Below are positions 18,246 through 27,434 of a DNA stretch of 64,000 bases, in pieces. The position numbers were made by a program, and so were the translations under genes. This DNA comes from Massilia sp. UMI-21 (GTDB lineage: Bacteria > Pseudomonadota > Gammaproteobacteria > Burkholderiales > Burkholderiaceae_D), in NCBI GenBank assembly GCA_015277795.1, contig CP063848.1, positions 4,154,001 through 4,218,000 of the forward strand, read 5' to 3'. Numbering within the stretch: position 1 is the first letter of the stretch; each line of letters starts with the position of its first letter. The notes beneath the pieces are model-generated. The model ran no database searches and was not told the origin of the DNA. It was given only the letters and a program-made list of their open reading frames with translations.

Positions 18246-19097
18246 CTAGCGCATCAGCAAAGCAGGAATCGAGAATGCGCGCAACAGTTCCCTGGTTCGG
18301 CTCCCGAAGAGCAGGGAGCGCAATGGGGAATGCGAGTAGGCGCCCATGACCAGCAAGTCGGTCGAGGCTGCTTTTATCGCCCTTGCGATCATCTCGCCGG
18401 CATTGCCTGGCGCCAGCCGGGCGTCGACTTCCACCCCTGCGGCCTCGAAGGTCCGTCTCGCCCATTCCAGATCGCCAGAGGCGCGGAACGTCTCCTTGCC
18501 GGACATCAGCAAGTCGATTTTGCTCCCATGGAACAGGGTGCTCCCTGCAAGCAGGTCGACCGCGCGGCGGCTGGCAATGCCCCCATCAAAGGCAAGCATG
18601 ACGCGCCTGGGCTCCCTGAACGGGCCAGGCACGGCCAGGACCGGCGTGCGTAAGGCACGTATCACGCGCTCGAACGCGGCATCGGGCGCCGCAGGCCGCT
18701 CGGCGTGCCGCCCCATCACGACAAGGCGCGCCTGTGCGCCGAGTTCAGCCAGGGTGTCTTCCAGGCTGCCGTGACGCTGTCGCACGTCGACTTCGGCCGT
18801 GCCGGCCGCCAGCACACGCTCGCGCAAGCGGTTCAGGTGCAAGCGTCCCTGCTCTCGCAACAACCTGGCCTGGTGTTCGTCCTGCGTCGCGAGCTTCGAC
18901 AGCAATGCTTCTTGCGCATCGACACCGATCGCCCCGCTTCGGTCGGCCCCCTCCGCCCGCTCCGGGTGGCGCTCGAGCACGTGCAGCAATTCGAGCGGCG
19001 CAGCCAGGCGCGTGGCCGCCCAGGCTGCATAGTCGGCGACATGCCCAGCCAGCACCGACTGGCTGACAGCGGCGAGGATCTTCAGTTCATGAGTCAT
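18246..19097 (-). CDS. Universal stress protein, tandem UspA domains
   Basis: 283 residues with two Usp domains. The second is clearer: MLAFDGGIASRRAVDLLAG near its start and DLLVMGAYSHSPLRSLLFGS, which fits the nucleotide-binding G-2x-G-9x-G-(S/T) loop approximately. The first keeps LVVMGRHAERP but a weaker loop. I start at ATG 19097, with AAGGAA nine bases upstream, rather than ATG 19103, where it would be only three bases away. It follows the SulP gene by 14 bases and is probably in one transcript with it; SulP-Usp pairs are common. Confidence 0.92.
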   Translation of the reverse strand: MTHELKILAAVSQSVLAGHVADYAAWAATRLAAPLELLHVLERHPERAEGADRSGAIGVDAQEALLSKLATQDEHQARLLREQGRLHLNRLRERVLAAGTAEVDVRQRHGSLEDTLAELGAQARLVVMGRHAERPAAPDAAFERVIRALRTPVLAVPGPFREPRRVMLAFDGGIASRRAVDLLAGSTLFHGSKIDLLMSGKETFRASGDLEWARRTFEAAGVEVDARLAPGNAGEMIARAIKAASTDLLVMGAYSHSPLRSLLFGSRTRELLRAFSIPALLMR

Positions 19098-19111
19098 GGT
19101 CATTGTTCCTT

Positions 19112-20593
19112 TCAGTGCGCCACCAGCATGTCTTCGCCACCTTCCTTGTCGTGCACGGCGAACCGGTCGACGAGGGTTGCACTTGCCTCGTTCATCCCGA
19201 TGACTTCCACCTCCGCGCCCTCGCGACGGAATTTGATGACCACCTTGTCGAGTGCGCTGACTGCGGTGATGTCCCAGAAATGCGCGTGACCGACATCGAT
19301 GCGCACCTTCTCGATCACTTCCTTGTAGTCGAAGGCATTGACGAAGCGCTCGGCTGAAGCAAAGAACACCTGGCCTGCGATCAGGTAATGGCGTCCGCGG
19401 CCTTCGTCGAACGACCGCGAGCGGACCCGCAGGAGTCGACCGACCTTGTGTGCGAAGAAGAAGCCGGACAGCAGCACGCCAACCAGTACGCCCTTCGCCA
19501 GGTCGTGGGTGGCAACGACCACGATGACGGTGGCCAGCATGACCGTGCTCGAACTCTTCGGATGCTCGCGCAGCTTGCGAATGGAATCCCAGCTGAAGGT
19601 GCCGATCGACACCATGATCATCACCGCGACCAGCGCGGCCATCGGAATGCGCGCAACCCAGTCGCCGAGGAACACCACCATCAGCAACAGGAACACGCCT
19701 GCGGCAAAGGTCGACAGCCGCCCACGGCCTCCCGATTTAACGTTGATCACCGACTGGCCGATCATGGCGCACCCTGCCATGCCGCCCAGGAAGCCGGTGG
19801 CGATGTTGGCCACGCCCTGGCCCACGCACTCACGGTTCTTGTTGCTGTTGGTATCGGTCAGGTCGTCGACAATGGAGGCGGTCATCATCGATTCGAGCAA
19901 GCCAACCACGGCCAGCGTCGCCGAGACCGGGAAGACGATGGCCAGCGTTTCCAGGGTGAGGGGAATATTCGGCAGCAGGAACAGCGGCAGACTGTCCGGC
20001 AGCGTGCCCATGTCGCCGACGGTCCGAATGTCGATGCCGAAGTAGACGGCGATGGCCGTCAGCACGACGATGGCAACGAGCGGCGAAGGCAGCGACCTGG
20101 TGATGTACGGGAACAGATAAATGATGCCCAATCCTGCGGCCGTCATGGCGTAGACATGCCAGGTGACGTTCGTCAGTTCGGGCAACTGCGCCATGAAGAT
20201 CAGGATCGCAAGCGCATTGACGAAACCTGTGATCACGGAGCGCGAGACGAAACGCATCAGCACGCCAAGTCGGAGCCAGCCCGCGACGACTTGCAGGACG
20301 CCGGTCAAGACGGTCGCGGCAAGCAGATAGTCGAGGCCATGCTCCTTGACCAGGGTGACCATCACCAGGGCCATCGCCCCGGTAGCGGCCGAGATCATGC
20401 CTGGGCGCCCGCCTGCGATGGCGGTGATGACGGCAATACTGAACGAGGCATACAGGCCGACTTTCGGGTCGACGCCGGCGATGATGGAAAACGCGATCGC
20501 TTCGGGAATCAACGCGAGCGCGACGACGAGACCGGCAAGGAGGTCATTGCGGATATTCGAAAACCACGCTTCACGAATTTTTTGTAGGGACAT
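19112..20593 (-). CDS. SulP-family inorganic anion transporter with STAS domain
   Basis: 493 residues, inner membrane. An N-terminal transport core of ~10-14 helices carries SulP signatures ([57 protein letters not shown]). A cytoplasmic STAS domain occupies about residues 405-485. Candidate substrates are bicarbonate or sulfate; the sequence alone does not decide between them. GGAAGG lies seven bases upstream of the start. It is cotranscribed with the universal stress protein gene, and a gene-free leader region of 490 bases precedes it. Confidence 0.93.
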   Translation of the reverse strand: MSLQKIREAWFSNIRNDLLAGLVVALALIPEAIAFSIIAGVDPKVGLYASFSIAVITAIAGGRPGMISAATGAMALVMVTLVKEHGLDYLLAATVLTGVLQVVAGWLRLGVLMRFVSRSVITGFVNALAILIFMAQLPELTNVTWHVYAMTAAGLGIIYLFPYITRSLPSPLVAIVVLTAIAVYFGIDIRTVGDMGTLPDSLPLFLLPNIPLTLETLAIVFPVSATLAVVGLLESMMTASIVDDLTDTNSNKNRECVGQGVANIATGFLGGMAGCAMIGQSVINVKSGGRGRLSTFAAGVFLLLMVVFLGDWVARIPMAALVAVMIMVSIGTFSWDSIRKLREHPKSSSTVMLATVIVVVATHDLAKGVLVGVLLSGFFFAHKVGRLLRVRSRSFDEGRGRHYLIAGQVFFASAERFVNAFDYKEVIEKVRIDVGHAHFWDITAVSALDKVVIKFRREGAEVEVIGMNEASATLVDRFAVHDKEGGEDMLVAH

Positions 20594-21083
20594 ACGGATA
20601 CCTTCCGGCCAATACGGCCGCGTGCGAGGAAAAGCCGTTCACGCTGGACGACCCATGGACGCACAGCGGACGAACGATGCAAGAGGAGCGCTCGATATGC
20701 AGACTCGATACGCAGGCTTGCGCCTGCGACATCGACCTGGCGGGAAGGTATTACGGAGGGGTGACTGAGCAGAAATAACCACGAGGCAGGCCAGAGCCTG
20801 GATACGCGACTGCTTTCAAACCCTGCTGCACAAGACGTGCACACTCGCCCCGGCACACTGGGCGCGGATTGGGTCGGGGTAGCAGGGTGGGGAGTGTCAT
20901 GGGCCTCTATTTTGCAATGCAACATAGATGATGGTCAAGACAATCCTGGGGTGAGGCCATCGGCCCGTTCTTCCACCACGCCGCGCGACAATCCGATGGC
21001 CGGGCAGCGACATGGCAGCAAGGGATGCGTTTTCTGCGCCGGCCTCCCGGTGTGGACGCGCGTGCTGCGGACGGCTGCGCCCC
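20594..21083. other. 490-base gene-free region upstream of SulP gene
   Basis: No convincing ORF. A possible minus-strand promoter is TTGACC (20933-20938), 18-base spacer, CAAAAT (20909-20914), which would give a leader of about 300 bases for the SulP-Usp operon. A small hairpin CAGGC-TTGC-GCCTG lies near 20721-20734. No known riboswitch was recognised. The end of imuB lies at its right edge, and no dnaE2 remnant was found here. Confidence 0.4.
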
Positions 21084-22634
21084 CTACCCAAACAGCCCAT
21101 GGAGGAACCAGCGCGGTTCGGCATCGTCGCCGGCGCCGACGATACGTTCGCGGTAGATCCAGTACAGCGTGTGGTCCTGCCCTTCCGCGATGAAATAGTC
21201 GCGGGTCTGGGTGTCGCTCCACCAGCCGGCCTCGATGCGCTCGGGCGTGGAAGCCACCTTCAGCGGCGAGCCGTAGAAGGGCCGGTGGTTGCGCATCAGC
21301 AGCGCGATCGGCTTGGCCAGCAGCCAGCTGGGACGCGGCAGGCTGGCGACGTCGGGCGGCAGCCGCGCGGCATGCGCGGCTGCCCGGGCTTGCTGCCGCA
21401 CCGGCGCCCATTCGTTGGCGACCTCGGGCCGGTAATCGGCCTGCGGCAGCGCCTGCAGCACGTTCTCCGGCCCCAGCCGCGCCACCAGCAGCTCGATCAT
21501 GCGCATGCGGTCTTCCTCGCTGCCGCCCGGCTCGGGAAACAGCGATTCGGTCGGCGGCGCCATCGCCCGCACCTGGCCGGCTTCCAGCGCGAGCCCGATG
21601 ACGGGCGCCGGCAACTCCTGCCGCGCCAGCCGCTCCTTCAGCAGCCGCAGCAGGTGCTCGTCGCGCCAGGTCGGCTCGGCCAGGGCGATCTCGAGCGCCG
21701 TCGGCGGCATCGCCACCCGGCCGCGCTCGTGCTCCATCAGCAAGGTGATGCGCTCCACCGCCAGCTGGCGCGCGCACAGCCAGCCGACCAGCTGCAATAC
21801 CAGGTGATGGGCCCCGGCCAGCAGGAGCTCGGCCTGCTCGACGCGGTCGAACAGTTCCAGCCGGGCCTGGAAACGCTCGGGCGGTGCGACCCATTCGAAC
21901 AGCTCGGGACACATGCCGTAGGCGGCGTCGAGCATGTCGAGCAGCGCGCGCCCGCAGCGCCGCTGCAGGCCCGGGCGCGGCAGGCGCCGCAGCGCGGCCA
22001 GGCTCTCGCAACCGATGCCTTCGAACCAGGACATGTAGGGCCGGGCCGGCGGCAGCAAGGCCAGCGGCAGGCGGTCGAGGCGGCGCTCGAGCGAGGCCAT
22101 CTTCAACGAGCGTGCGTGGATTCTTTTAGCGCCGCGCGCGCCGCCCTGCCCCCCGCCCGGCCCGCTGCCATGCGCCGCAGCATGCGCCCCGGCGCGCGCC
22201 AGCAGCCAGGCGGCGCGCGCCGTCGGCGCGCAGCTGAGCGCGCCGCTGAAACCGAGGGCGCGCAGGCTGGCGCGCACCCGTGCGCACAAGGCGCGGATGC
22301 CGCCGAACAGGCGCAGGCTGGCGCCGATGTCGAGCAGCAGCGTGGCTTCATCGAGCAGGGCGACCTGGGGCGTGAATTGCAGCATCGCCAGCGCCACCGC
22401 GTCCAGTGCCTCGGCCTCGCGTGCGGCGCTGCGCTCGAGCAGGCGTGCCTCGGGCATGAGCATGAGCACGCCGCCGCGCCGCATGCCGCGCCCGACACCG
22501 GCCGCGCGCGCCGCTGGCGATGCCGCCAGCACGCGTTCCTGCTCCAGCACGACGCTGCCCGTGTCACTGCACCAGTTGGGGCTGAAGACCTCGAGCGGCA
22601 GCTGGGGTAGTGACAGGCCGATCCATAAACGCAT
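21084..22634 (-). CDS. imuB: Y-family polymerase-like mutagenesis protein ImuB
   Basis: 516 residues. The N terminus reads MRLWIGLSLPQLPLEVF where active Y-family polymerases have the catalytic D-x-D-x-FF, so the catalytic acids are missing, as is usual for ImuB. The palm/finger/little-finger regions are recognisable (GGIRALCARVRASLRALGF, GIGCESLAALRRLPRPGL), followed by the ImuB C-terminal region ending in YFIAEGQDHTLYWIYRERI. It works as an adaptor in SOS mutagenesis between ImuA, the beta clamp and the polymerase DnaE2. It overlaps imuA by 71 bases. dnaE2, normally next in the operon, is not present. Confidence 0.93.
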   Translation of the reverse strand: MRLWIGLSLPQLPLEVFSPNWCSDTGSVVLEQERVLAASPAARAAGVGRGMRRGGVLMLMPEARLLERSAAREAEALDAVALAMLQFTPQVALLDEATLLLDIGASLRLFGGIRALCARVRASLRALGFSGALSCAPTARAAWLLARAGAHAAAHGSGPGGGQGGARGAKRIHARSLKMASLERRLDRLPLALLPPARPYMSWFEGIGCESLAALRRLPRPGLQRRCGRALLDMLDAAYGMCPELFEWVAPPERFQARLELFDRVEQAELLLAGAHHLVLQLVGWLCARQLAVERITLLMEHERGRVAMPPTALEIALAEPTWRDEHLLRLLKERLARQELPAPVIGLALEAGQVRAMAPPTESLFPEPGGSEEDRMRMIELLVARLGPENVLQALPQADYRPEVANEWAPVRQQARAAAHAARLPPDVASLPRPSWLLAKPIALLMRNHRPFYGSPLKVASTPERIEAGWWSDTQTRDYFIAEGQDHTLYWIYRERIVGAGDDAEPRWFLHGLFG

Positions 22635-23298
22635 GTCGTTGCAAGAGAGAAGAAGTAAGAGGCAAACCAAGCGGCAGGAACAGCGGCGCATCGCGCTGCG
22701 GCCCCCGGCGCTTGACGAAGTCGATGTGCATGCCGCCCGCCGCCGGACGCAAACCCAGGCGCAAAGGCGCGGGCGAAGCATCTTGCGCCGCGGCCAGCGG
22801 ACGCAGCATGAAGAACAGGGTTTCCCCGGCCTGGGCCGCCAGGTGCAGGCGGCGCAGGCTTTCGCCGCGCGCATGGTTGGCCCAGAACAGCAGCGCGCCA
22901 CAACTGCCGCTGCGCAGCACCTGCTCGGCCGCCCACAAGGCGTCGGCGCTGCGGCTGGTACGCAGCCACAACAGTTGCGAGGGCGGCAGGCCCAGCGCGG
23001 CCAGCGCCAGGGCCTGGGGCGGATGGGGCGGCTGCAGCAGGACGATGCGGCGCTCGGCGCAAGCCTGCAAGGCCGGACGCAGCAGGCGCATTTCGCCGAT
23101 GCCGGCTTGCTGCTGCAGCAACTCGACCAGGGTACCGACGGGCCAGCCGCCGCCGGGCAACTGGGACGACAATGGCGCATGCCCGGTATCGACGCAGCGC
23201 GTGCCGGAGCGCGCCAACTGCGAGGCGCGCCAGAGCGAAGGGTGCAAGGCCTCCGGCGCCGCCAAAGGGGATGCCCCTGCAGTGGATGAGCAGTTCAT
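22564..23298 (-). CDS. imuA: Translesion synthesis-associated protein ImuA
   Basis: 244 residues of the ImuA family (RecA/SulA-like fold): HPSLWRASQLA, LPGGGWPVGTLVELL corresponding to a Walker-A-like loop without a full GKT, and QPPHPPQALALAALGL. It belongs to the SOS mutagenesis cassette. A perfect LexA box lies 18 bases before the start and overlaps the predicted -10 hexamer, so DNA damage should induce imuAB. The stop lies 71 bases inside imuB. Confidence 0.93.
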   Translation of the reverse strand: MNCSSTAGASPLAAPEALHPSLWRASQLARSGTRCVDTGHAPLSSQLPGGGWPVGTLVELLQQQAGIGEMRLLRPALQACAERRIVLLQPPHPPQALALAALGLPPSQLLWLRTSRSADALWAAEQVLRSGSCGALLFWANHARGESLRRLHLAAQAGETLFFMLRPLAAAQDASPAPLRLGLRPAAGGMHIDFVKRRGPQRDAPLFLPLGLPLTSSLLQRHAFMDRPVTTPAAARGLQPQLVQ

Positions 23299-23316
23299 GA
23301 TGAATTGGCAAAAATA

Positions 23317-23332
23317 CTGTATAAACGTACAG
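23317..23332 (-). promoter_or_regulatory. LexA (SOS) box of imuAB
   Basis: CTGTATAAACGTACAG: a perfect CTGT-N8-ACAG palindrome 18 bases upstream of imuA. Confidence 0.9.
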
Positions 23333-23357
23333 TACTCGCTGAGCCCGGGTTTGGCAA
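23329..23357 (-). promoter_or_regulatory. Predicted imuA promoter
   Basis: Minus strand: TTGCCA (23352-23357), 17-base spacer, TACTGT (23329-23334). The -10 overlaps the LexA box, so bound LexA would block RNA polymerase. Confidence 0.6.
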
Positions 23358-23375
23358 GATGTATTCATTCCAGAC

Positions 23376-23397
23376 ATACCAGTCGGGCCACTGGTAT
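23376..23397. promoter_or_regulatory. Perfect dyad ATACCAGT-N6-ACTGGTAT
   Basis: 22-bp operator-like dyad between the divergent imuA and antiporter genes, 130 bases before the antiporter start. Looks like a dimeric HTH repressor site; the regulator is unknown. Confidence 0.5.
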
Positions 23398-23526
23398 TGA
23401 CAAAACCTAAAGGGGCCTCACACCCGGAAAACCGGGCTCCCGGCGCAAATCATGAAATAATGGCGGCTCGTCCATTTATGCCTCAACAATGATTAACCTG
23501 TCTCTCCCACACCACGGAGTCGCTCA

Positions 23527-24765
23527 GTGAATACGCTCCAGCTCACCGGCGCGATCCTGTTCGCGATTGCCCTCGTCCATACCTTCTCCACCAAGCTGTT
23601 CTATTCCTTGGCCAAGCGCCACCCGCGCCATGCCGGGCTGTTCCACCTGCTGGGCGAAGTCGAAGTCGTGTTCGGCTTCTGGGCCTTCGTGCTGATCATC
23701 GTCATGGCCCTGCTCGCCGATGGCGCCACGGCCATCAGCTACGTCGAGTCGCGCCAGTACACCGAACCCCTGTTCGTGTTCGTCGTGATGGTGATCGCCG
23801 CCTCGCAGCCGGTGCTCGACGCCGTGCGCGACCTGCTCGCCCTGCTGGCCCGGCTGGCGCCGGTGCGCACCGAAGTGGCCTTGTGCTGGCTCGGCCTGGC
23901 CCTGGTGCCGCTGGCCGGTTCCCTGATCACCGAGCCGGCCGCGATGACCCTGGCGGCCCTGATGCTGGCGCCCCAGGTGTTCCGGTCGGGCACGCCCGAA
24001 TGGCTCAAGTACGGCGCGCTGGGCGTGCTGTTCGTCAACGTCTCGATCGGCGGCACCCTCACCTCCTATGCCGCTCCGCCGGTGCTGATGGTGGCCAGCA
24101 CCTGGGGCTGGGACAGCGCCTTCATGGCTTCGACCTTCGGCTGGCGCGCCGCCGTCGCCGTGGTGTTCAACGCCACCGTCGTGACCATGCTGCTGCGCCC
24201 CTACCTCCTGCCGGGGAACGTGGTGCAGGACGTGCGCATGCCCTGGATCGTGTCCGCCGTCCACCTGGCCCTGCTCGCCGGCGTGGTGCTGCTGGCGCAC
24301 CATCCGGTCCTGTTCATCGGCCTGTTCCTGTTCTTCCTCGGCTATACCCAGGCCTATCCGAAGCACCAGTCGCCGCTGATCCTCAAGGAAGGCCTGCTGG
24401 TCGGCTTTTTCCTGGCCGGGCTGGTGGTGCTGGGCGGCATGCAGCAATGGTGGCTGCAGCCGCTGGTGTCGAGCCTGGAGCCGACCGCGCTGTTCTTCGG
24501 CGCGCTGGGCCTGACGGCAATCACCGATAATGCGGCCCTGACCTACCTCGGTTCGCTGATCGATGGATTGTCCGACCATGCCAAGTACATGCTGGTGGCC
24601 GGCGCGGTCGCCGGTGGCGGGCTCACCGTGATCGCCAACGCGCCCAATCCGGCCGGCGCGGCCCTGCTGCGCGATGGTTTCGAGGACGGCTCGATCAGCA
24701 TGGGCGGATTGTTCCTGGGTGCGCTGGGACCGACCTGCGTGGCGGCGGTGATGTTCCTGGTCTGA
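23527..24765 (+). CDS. Putative Na+/H+ antiporter (PF07399-type)
   Basis: 412 residues, about eleven membrane helices, starting at GTG. Conserved-looking stretches include STKLFYSLAKRHP, LFHLLGEVEVVFGFWA, SIGGTLTSYAAPPVLMVA and NAPNPAGAALLRDGF near the end, which match the Na_H_antiport_3 family. Function rests on family resemblance; transport has been little tested in this family. Its TGA overlaps a downstream ATG in the HepT-like gene frame. Confidence 0.82.
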   Translation: MNTLQLTGAILFAIALVHTFSTKLFYSLAKRHPRHAGLFHLLGEVEVVFGFWAFVLIIVMALLADGATAISYVESRQYTEPLFVFVVMVIAASQPVLDAVRDLLALLARLAPVRTEVALCWLGLALVPLAGSLITEPAAMTLAALMLAPQVFRSGTPEWLKYGALGVLFVNVSIGGTLTSYAAPPVLMVASTWGWDSAFMASTFGWRAAVAVVFNATVVTMLLRPYLLPGNVVQDVRMPWIVSAVHLALLAGVVLLAHHPVLFIGLFLFFLGYTQAYPKHQSPLILKEGLLVGFFLAGLVVLGGMQQWWLQPLVSSLEPTALFFGALGLTAITDNAALTYLGSLIDGLSDHAKYMLVAGAVAGGGLTVIANAPNPAGAALLRDGFEDGSISMGGLFLGALGPTCVAAVMFLV

Positions 24766-24800
24766 TGGTCGGGATGCAAACTGAAACAAGCGAGGACGCG

Positions 24801-25217
24801 ATGGACGACGACATCCTGGTACACAAGGCCGGCATCATCGAACGCTGCTGCCGGCGTGCGCGCGACGAGTACGAGAAGGACCCGAACACCTTCGCCGGCG
24901 ACCTCACGCGCCAGGACGCGGCCACGCTCAACGTGATCCGCGCCTGGGAGGCCGCCATCGAGATGGGCGACTACGTCATCGGCAATGCCAGGCTCGGCCT
25001 GCCGCACGACGAGCGCGAGGTCATCACCCTGCTGGCCGAGCACGGCTGGATTGCGCCGACGCTGGCCGAAGATCTCAAGCGCACCGGCGAGTTCTGCCGC
25101 GCCGAATGGGACTACCAGGAAGCGCCCTTGCCGGCCCTGGTGACGATCCTCAAGCGCGGGCTCGACGATTTCAGAATGTATGCCCAGGCGCTGGTCAGCG
25201 GGGCTGCGACGGCCTGA
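24801..25217 (+). CDS. HepT-like (DUF86) protein with degenerate RNase motif
   Basis: 138 residues, all-helical. DDILVHKAGIIERCCRRARDEY and RQDAATLNVIRAWEAAIEMGDYVI match the HepT/DUF86 family. Active HepT toxins carry R-x4-6-H-x-Y (typically FRN..VH.Y); here the site reads EFCRAEWDYQ, so the His is replaced by Trp and the preceding Arg-Asn is lost. No MntA nucleotidyltransferase antitoxin (GSx10DxD) is next to it. It is therefore likely an orphan with no RNase activity. I start at ATG 24801, with CGAGGA six bases upstream; ATG 24765 overlaps the antiporter stop and is an alternative. Confidence 0.8.
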   Translation: MDDDILVHKAGIIERCCRRARDEYEKDPNTFAGDLTRQDAATLNVIRAWEAAIEMGDYVIGNARLGLPHDEREVITLLAEHGWIAPTLAEDLKRTGEFCRAEWDYQEAPLPALVTILKRGLDDFRMYAQALVSGAATA

Positions 25218-25241
25218 GCCGGGGCCGCCCGCCGGCCGCTG

Positions 25242-26360
25242 TCAGGACTGGTGTTGCGGCTGGGGCTGGGGCTCCGGATCGGGTTCGTGCACGTCTTCCA
25301 CCTCGACCTCCTCGGCGGCGATCTTCTCGTCCGCCAGCGCCTGGTCTTCCTTGTCCGCGACCAATCCCTCCTGGCCGGCGCCGCGCGCGCTGTCGTACGT
25401 GAGCTCGACCAGCATCGGGAAATGGTCCGAGCCGAAATACGGCAGGCGCTCGATGTGCGACAGCGTGAAATGCTCGCTGTGGAACAGGTGGTCGAGCGGC
25501 CAGCGCGCAAACCAGTAGCCGGCATGGAAGGTATTGAACATGCCGCGCCCGATGCGCGGGTCGAGCAGGCCGCTGATCTTGCGGAACAGCCGGGTCGTGG
25601 TCGACCACGCCACATCGTTGAGGTCGCCCGCGACGATCACCGGGGTTTCCAGGCCGGCCTCGGCCACGCTCTTGGCGACCACCAGCAACTCGGCATCGCG
25701 CTGGGTGGATTCCTCGTGCTCGGTCGGGCTGGGCGGCGTCGGATGCAGGAAATGCATGCGCACCTTGTGACCGGACGGCAGGACGACCAGGGTATGAATC
25801 GAAGGAATGTCGTCCTCGACCAGGAACTGGAGGGCGCTGTCTTCCAGCGGCAGCCGCGAATACACGTGCATGCCGTACAGGTTATCGAGTGGACACTTGA
25901 TCGAATGGGGATAGTCTTTCTCGAGCACATCCAGTCTCTCCTGCCACCAGGCATCCGTTTCGAGCGTGACGAAGATATCGGGCTGGTGTTGCCGGATCAG
26001 GGCAATCAATCCCTCGGCATTCCGGTTCGGCGTCAAGACATTCGCCGTCAGGATGCGGAACTGGCGGTTCGCCCCGCCGACCACCGCGTTTTTCACCTCG
26101 CGGGGATAGGCCTTGGTATACGGAATGATCCACCATGCCTGGTAAGCCAGGCAGGCCACGTTGGCGACCAGCAGCAGGTAGAAATGGCTGTCGCGCCAGT
26201 CGCGCAACATGAATTGCCCGACCAGGACGGCGAGCGACAGGATGGCAAGTTGCAGGCGCGGAAAATCCAGGTCGCGTATCCACCACCCAGTGCATCGCAA
26301 CAAAGGGAGCAGCGTCGCGAGGACGATCACGGCGACCAGGATGACGAAAGTCGGCAGCAT
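25242..26360 (-). CDS. Membrane-anchored endonuclease/exonuclease/phosphatase-family protein
   Basis: 372 residues. Three N-terminal hydrophobic segments (FVILVAVIVLATLLPLL, LQLAILSLAVLVGQFML, YLLLVANVACLAYQAWW) precede an EEP domain with RILTANVLTPN, a metal-binding Glu in FVTLETD, HFLHPTPPSP, GDLNDVAW, LDHLFHS and GSDHFPMLVEL. The C-terminal ~40 residues are acidic and Gln-rich. The substrate may be a phospholipid, nucleic acid or sugar phosphate; nothing in the context decides. It is convergent with the HepT-like gene. Confidence 0.9.
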   Translation of the reverse strand: MLPTFVILVAVIVLATLLPLLRCTGWWIRDLDFPRLQLAILSLAVLVGQFMLRDWRDSHFYLLLVANVACLAYQAWWIIPYTKAYPREVKNAVVGGANRQFRILTANVLTPNRNAEGLIALIRQHQPDIFVTLETDAWWQERLDVLEKDYPHSIKCPLDNLYGMHVYSRLPLEDSALQFLVEDDIPSIHTLVVLPSGHKVRMHFLHPTPPSPTEHEESTQRDAELLVVAKSVAEAGLETPVIVAGDLNDVAWSTTTRLFRKISGLLDPRIGRGMFNTFHAGYWFARWPLDHLFHSEHFTLSHIERLPYFGSDHFPMLVELTYDSARGAGQEGLVADKEDQALADEKIAAEEVEVEDVHEPDPEPQPQPQHQS

Positions 26361-26599
26361 GGCGGTCTCGAAGGCTTAGATTGGCTCATCACAAATGCGA
26401 TATCGCGAGTATGCGCCCCTTCGCGCCCGTCCTTCTGTACGTTACCGTGCACAAGCGGAAAGATTATCGATGCCACGGCGCAAGGCCGGCACCAACGGCC
26501 CGAGAAAACGCAGCCTGCTCGCTCCAGGTTTGCGCAAACCGCTTGAAAAACCTGGCTCCGGAACTTATTTTTGAAGTCAGGACCAACCAGGAAGCCGGC

Positions 26600-26797
26600 A
26601 TGAACCCCAGCAAGCCAGCAGACGAAGCAAGCAATGGCGCGCGGCACATCCAGCGGCACATTCAGCGGCACAACAAGCGCGCCCGACGTCGCTCATCCCG
26701 CTCCAGGATCGCCGTCTACCCCCTGCTGGGCATCCTGCTGGTCATCCTCCTGGCCGTGCTGGCCTACGGCAGCCTGTTCTTCCTGCTCATCGACTGA
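26600..26797 (+). CDS. 65-residue single-pass membrane protein
   Basis: N-terminal half is rich in His/Arg (GARHIQRHIQRHNKRARRR), with a repeated HIQR; the C-terminal half is one helix (YPLLGILLVILLAVLAYGSL) ending FFLLID. AGGAAG lies six bases before the ATG. The positive-inside rule would put the basic part in the cytoplasm. No known family. Confidence 0.55.
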   Translation: MNPSKPADEASNGARHIQRHIQRHNKRARRRSSRSRIAVYPLLGILLVILLAVLAYGSLFFLLID

Positions 26798-26822
26798 CGA
26801 TCGCTCCACGATCGCGTGCCTT

Positions 26823-26846
26823 TGCCTGTGCCTGTGCCTGTGCCTG
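26823..26846 (+). repeat. (TGCCTG)4 tandem repeat
   Basis: Four exact 6-base units in the gap between two small genes. Confidence 0.85.
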
Positions 26847-26972
26847 TTCCCACAATGCACCGCATCGTCGCGGCCATTACAACAACTTACAGAATTCCGG
26901 CCAGTCCCGGCTTCTCAACAATTCGCCGGACTTGTACCATAGCGCCATCCCTCACACCGGCAACAACCTCCA

Positions 26973-27434
26973 ATGAAAACAAGCACTTTCTCGCGCGCCC
27001 TGTTCCTGGCCGCCTTCGGATTCGCCTGCGTCGCCCCGAGCGGCGCCACCAGCTTCACTTCGTCCGCGTCCAGCGCCGGATCGGCCTCGTCCGGCAGCAT
27101 CTCGGATTCGATCGGCGCCTCCAGCAACAGCTCGAGCGGCGACGACCGCGTGGCTGCGGGCGACTACCGGGTGATCGACATCGCCCAGGCGCCGGCCAAG
27201 CCCGACACCACCCGCCTGACCCTGCGCGCGGCCGCCGGCCAGGCGCGCGAGTTCACCCTCGACGTGCCCACGCGCGCGCTGGCCGGGCGCGGCGTGAACA
27301 AGGGCGAACTGGTGCAGGTCAGCGAACGCGTGTACGGCTACGAGTTCGCCTACGCCGACACCAAGCGCTCCTTCTTCCTGGCGCTGCAGGACGACTGGTA
27401 CCGCGACCTGGCCTCGCGCAAAGTCACGATCTGA
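26973..27434 (+). CDS. Secreted serine-rich hypothetical protein
   Basis: 153 residues. A signal peptide (MKTSTFSRALFLAAFGFACV..., cleavage near SGA/TS) is followed by a Ser/Gly-rich stretch (about residues 26-58) and a compact domain with YRVIDIAQAPAKPDTTRL, a beta-rich middle and FFLALQDDWYRDLASRKVTI at the end. The domain is not one I can name. The stop overlaps the start of the DUF2145 gene (TGATG), so the two are very probably made together. Confidence 0.75.
   Translation: MKTSTFSRALFLAAFGFACVAPSGATSFTSSASSAGSASSGSISDSIGASSNSSSGDDRVAAGDYRVIDIAQAPAKPDTTRLTLRAAAGQAREFTLDVPTRALAGRGVNKGELVQVSERVYGYEFAYADTKRSFFLALQDDWYRDLASRKVTI

Noticed and set aside
20837..21193. 118-codon frame between sulP and imuB, and a possible dnaE2 remnant
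   Set aside because: The composition looks non-coding, it runs into the end of imuB on the opposite strand, and no PHP or polymerase motif of DnaE2 is visible.
24765..25217. MntA/HepT-type toxin-antitoxin system
   Set aside because: The RNase His is replaced by Trp and there is no nucleotidyltransferase gene next to it.
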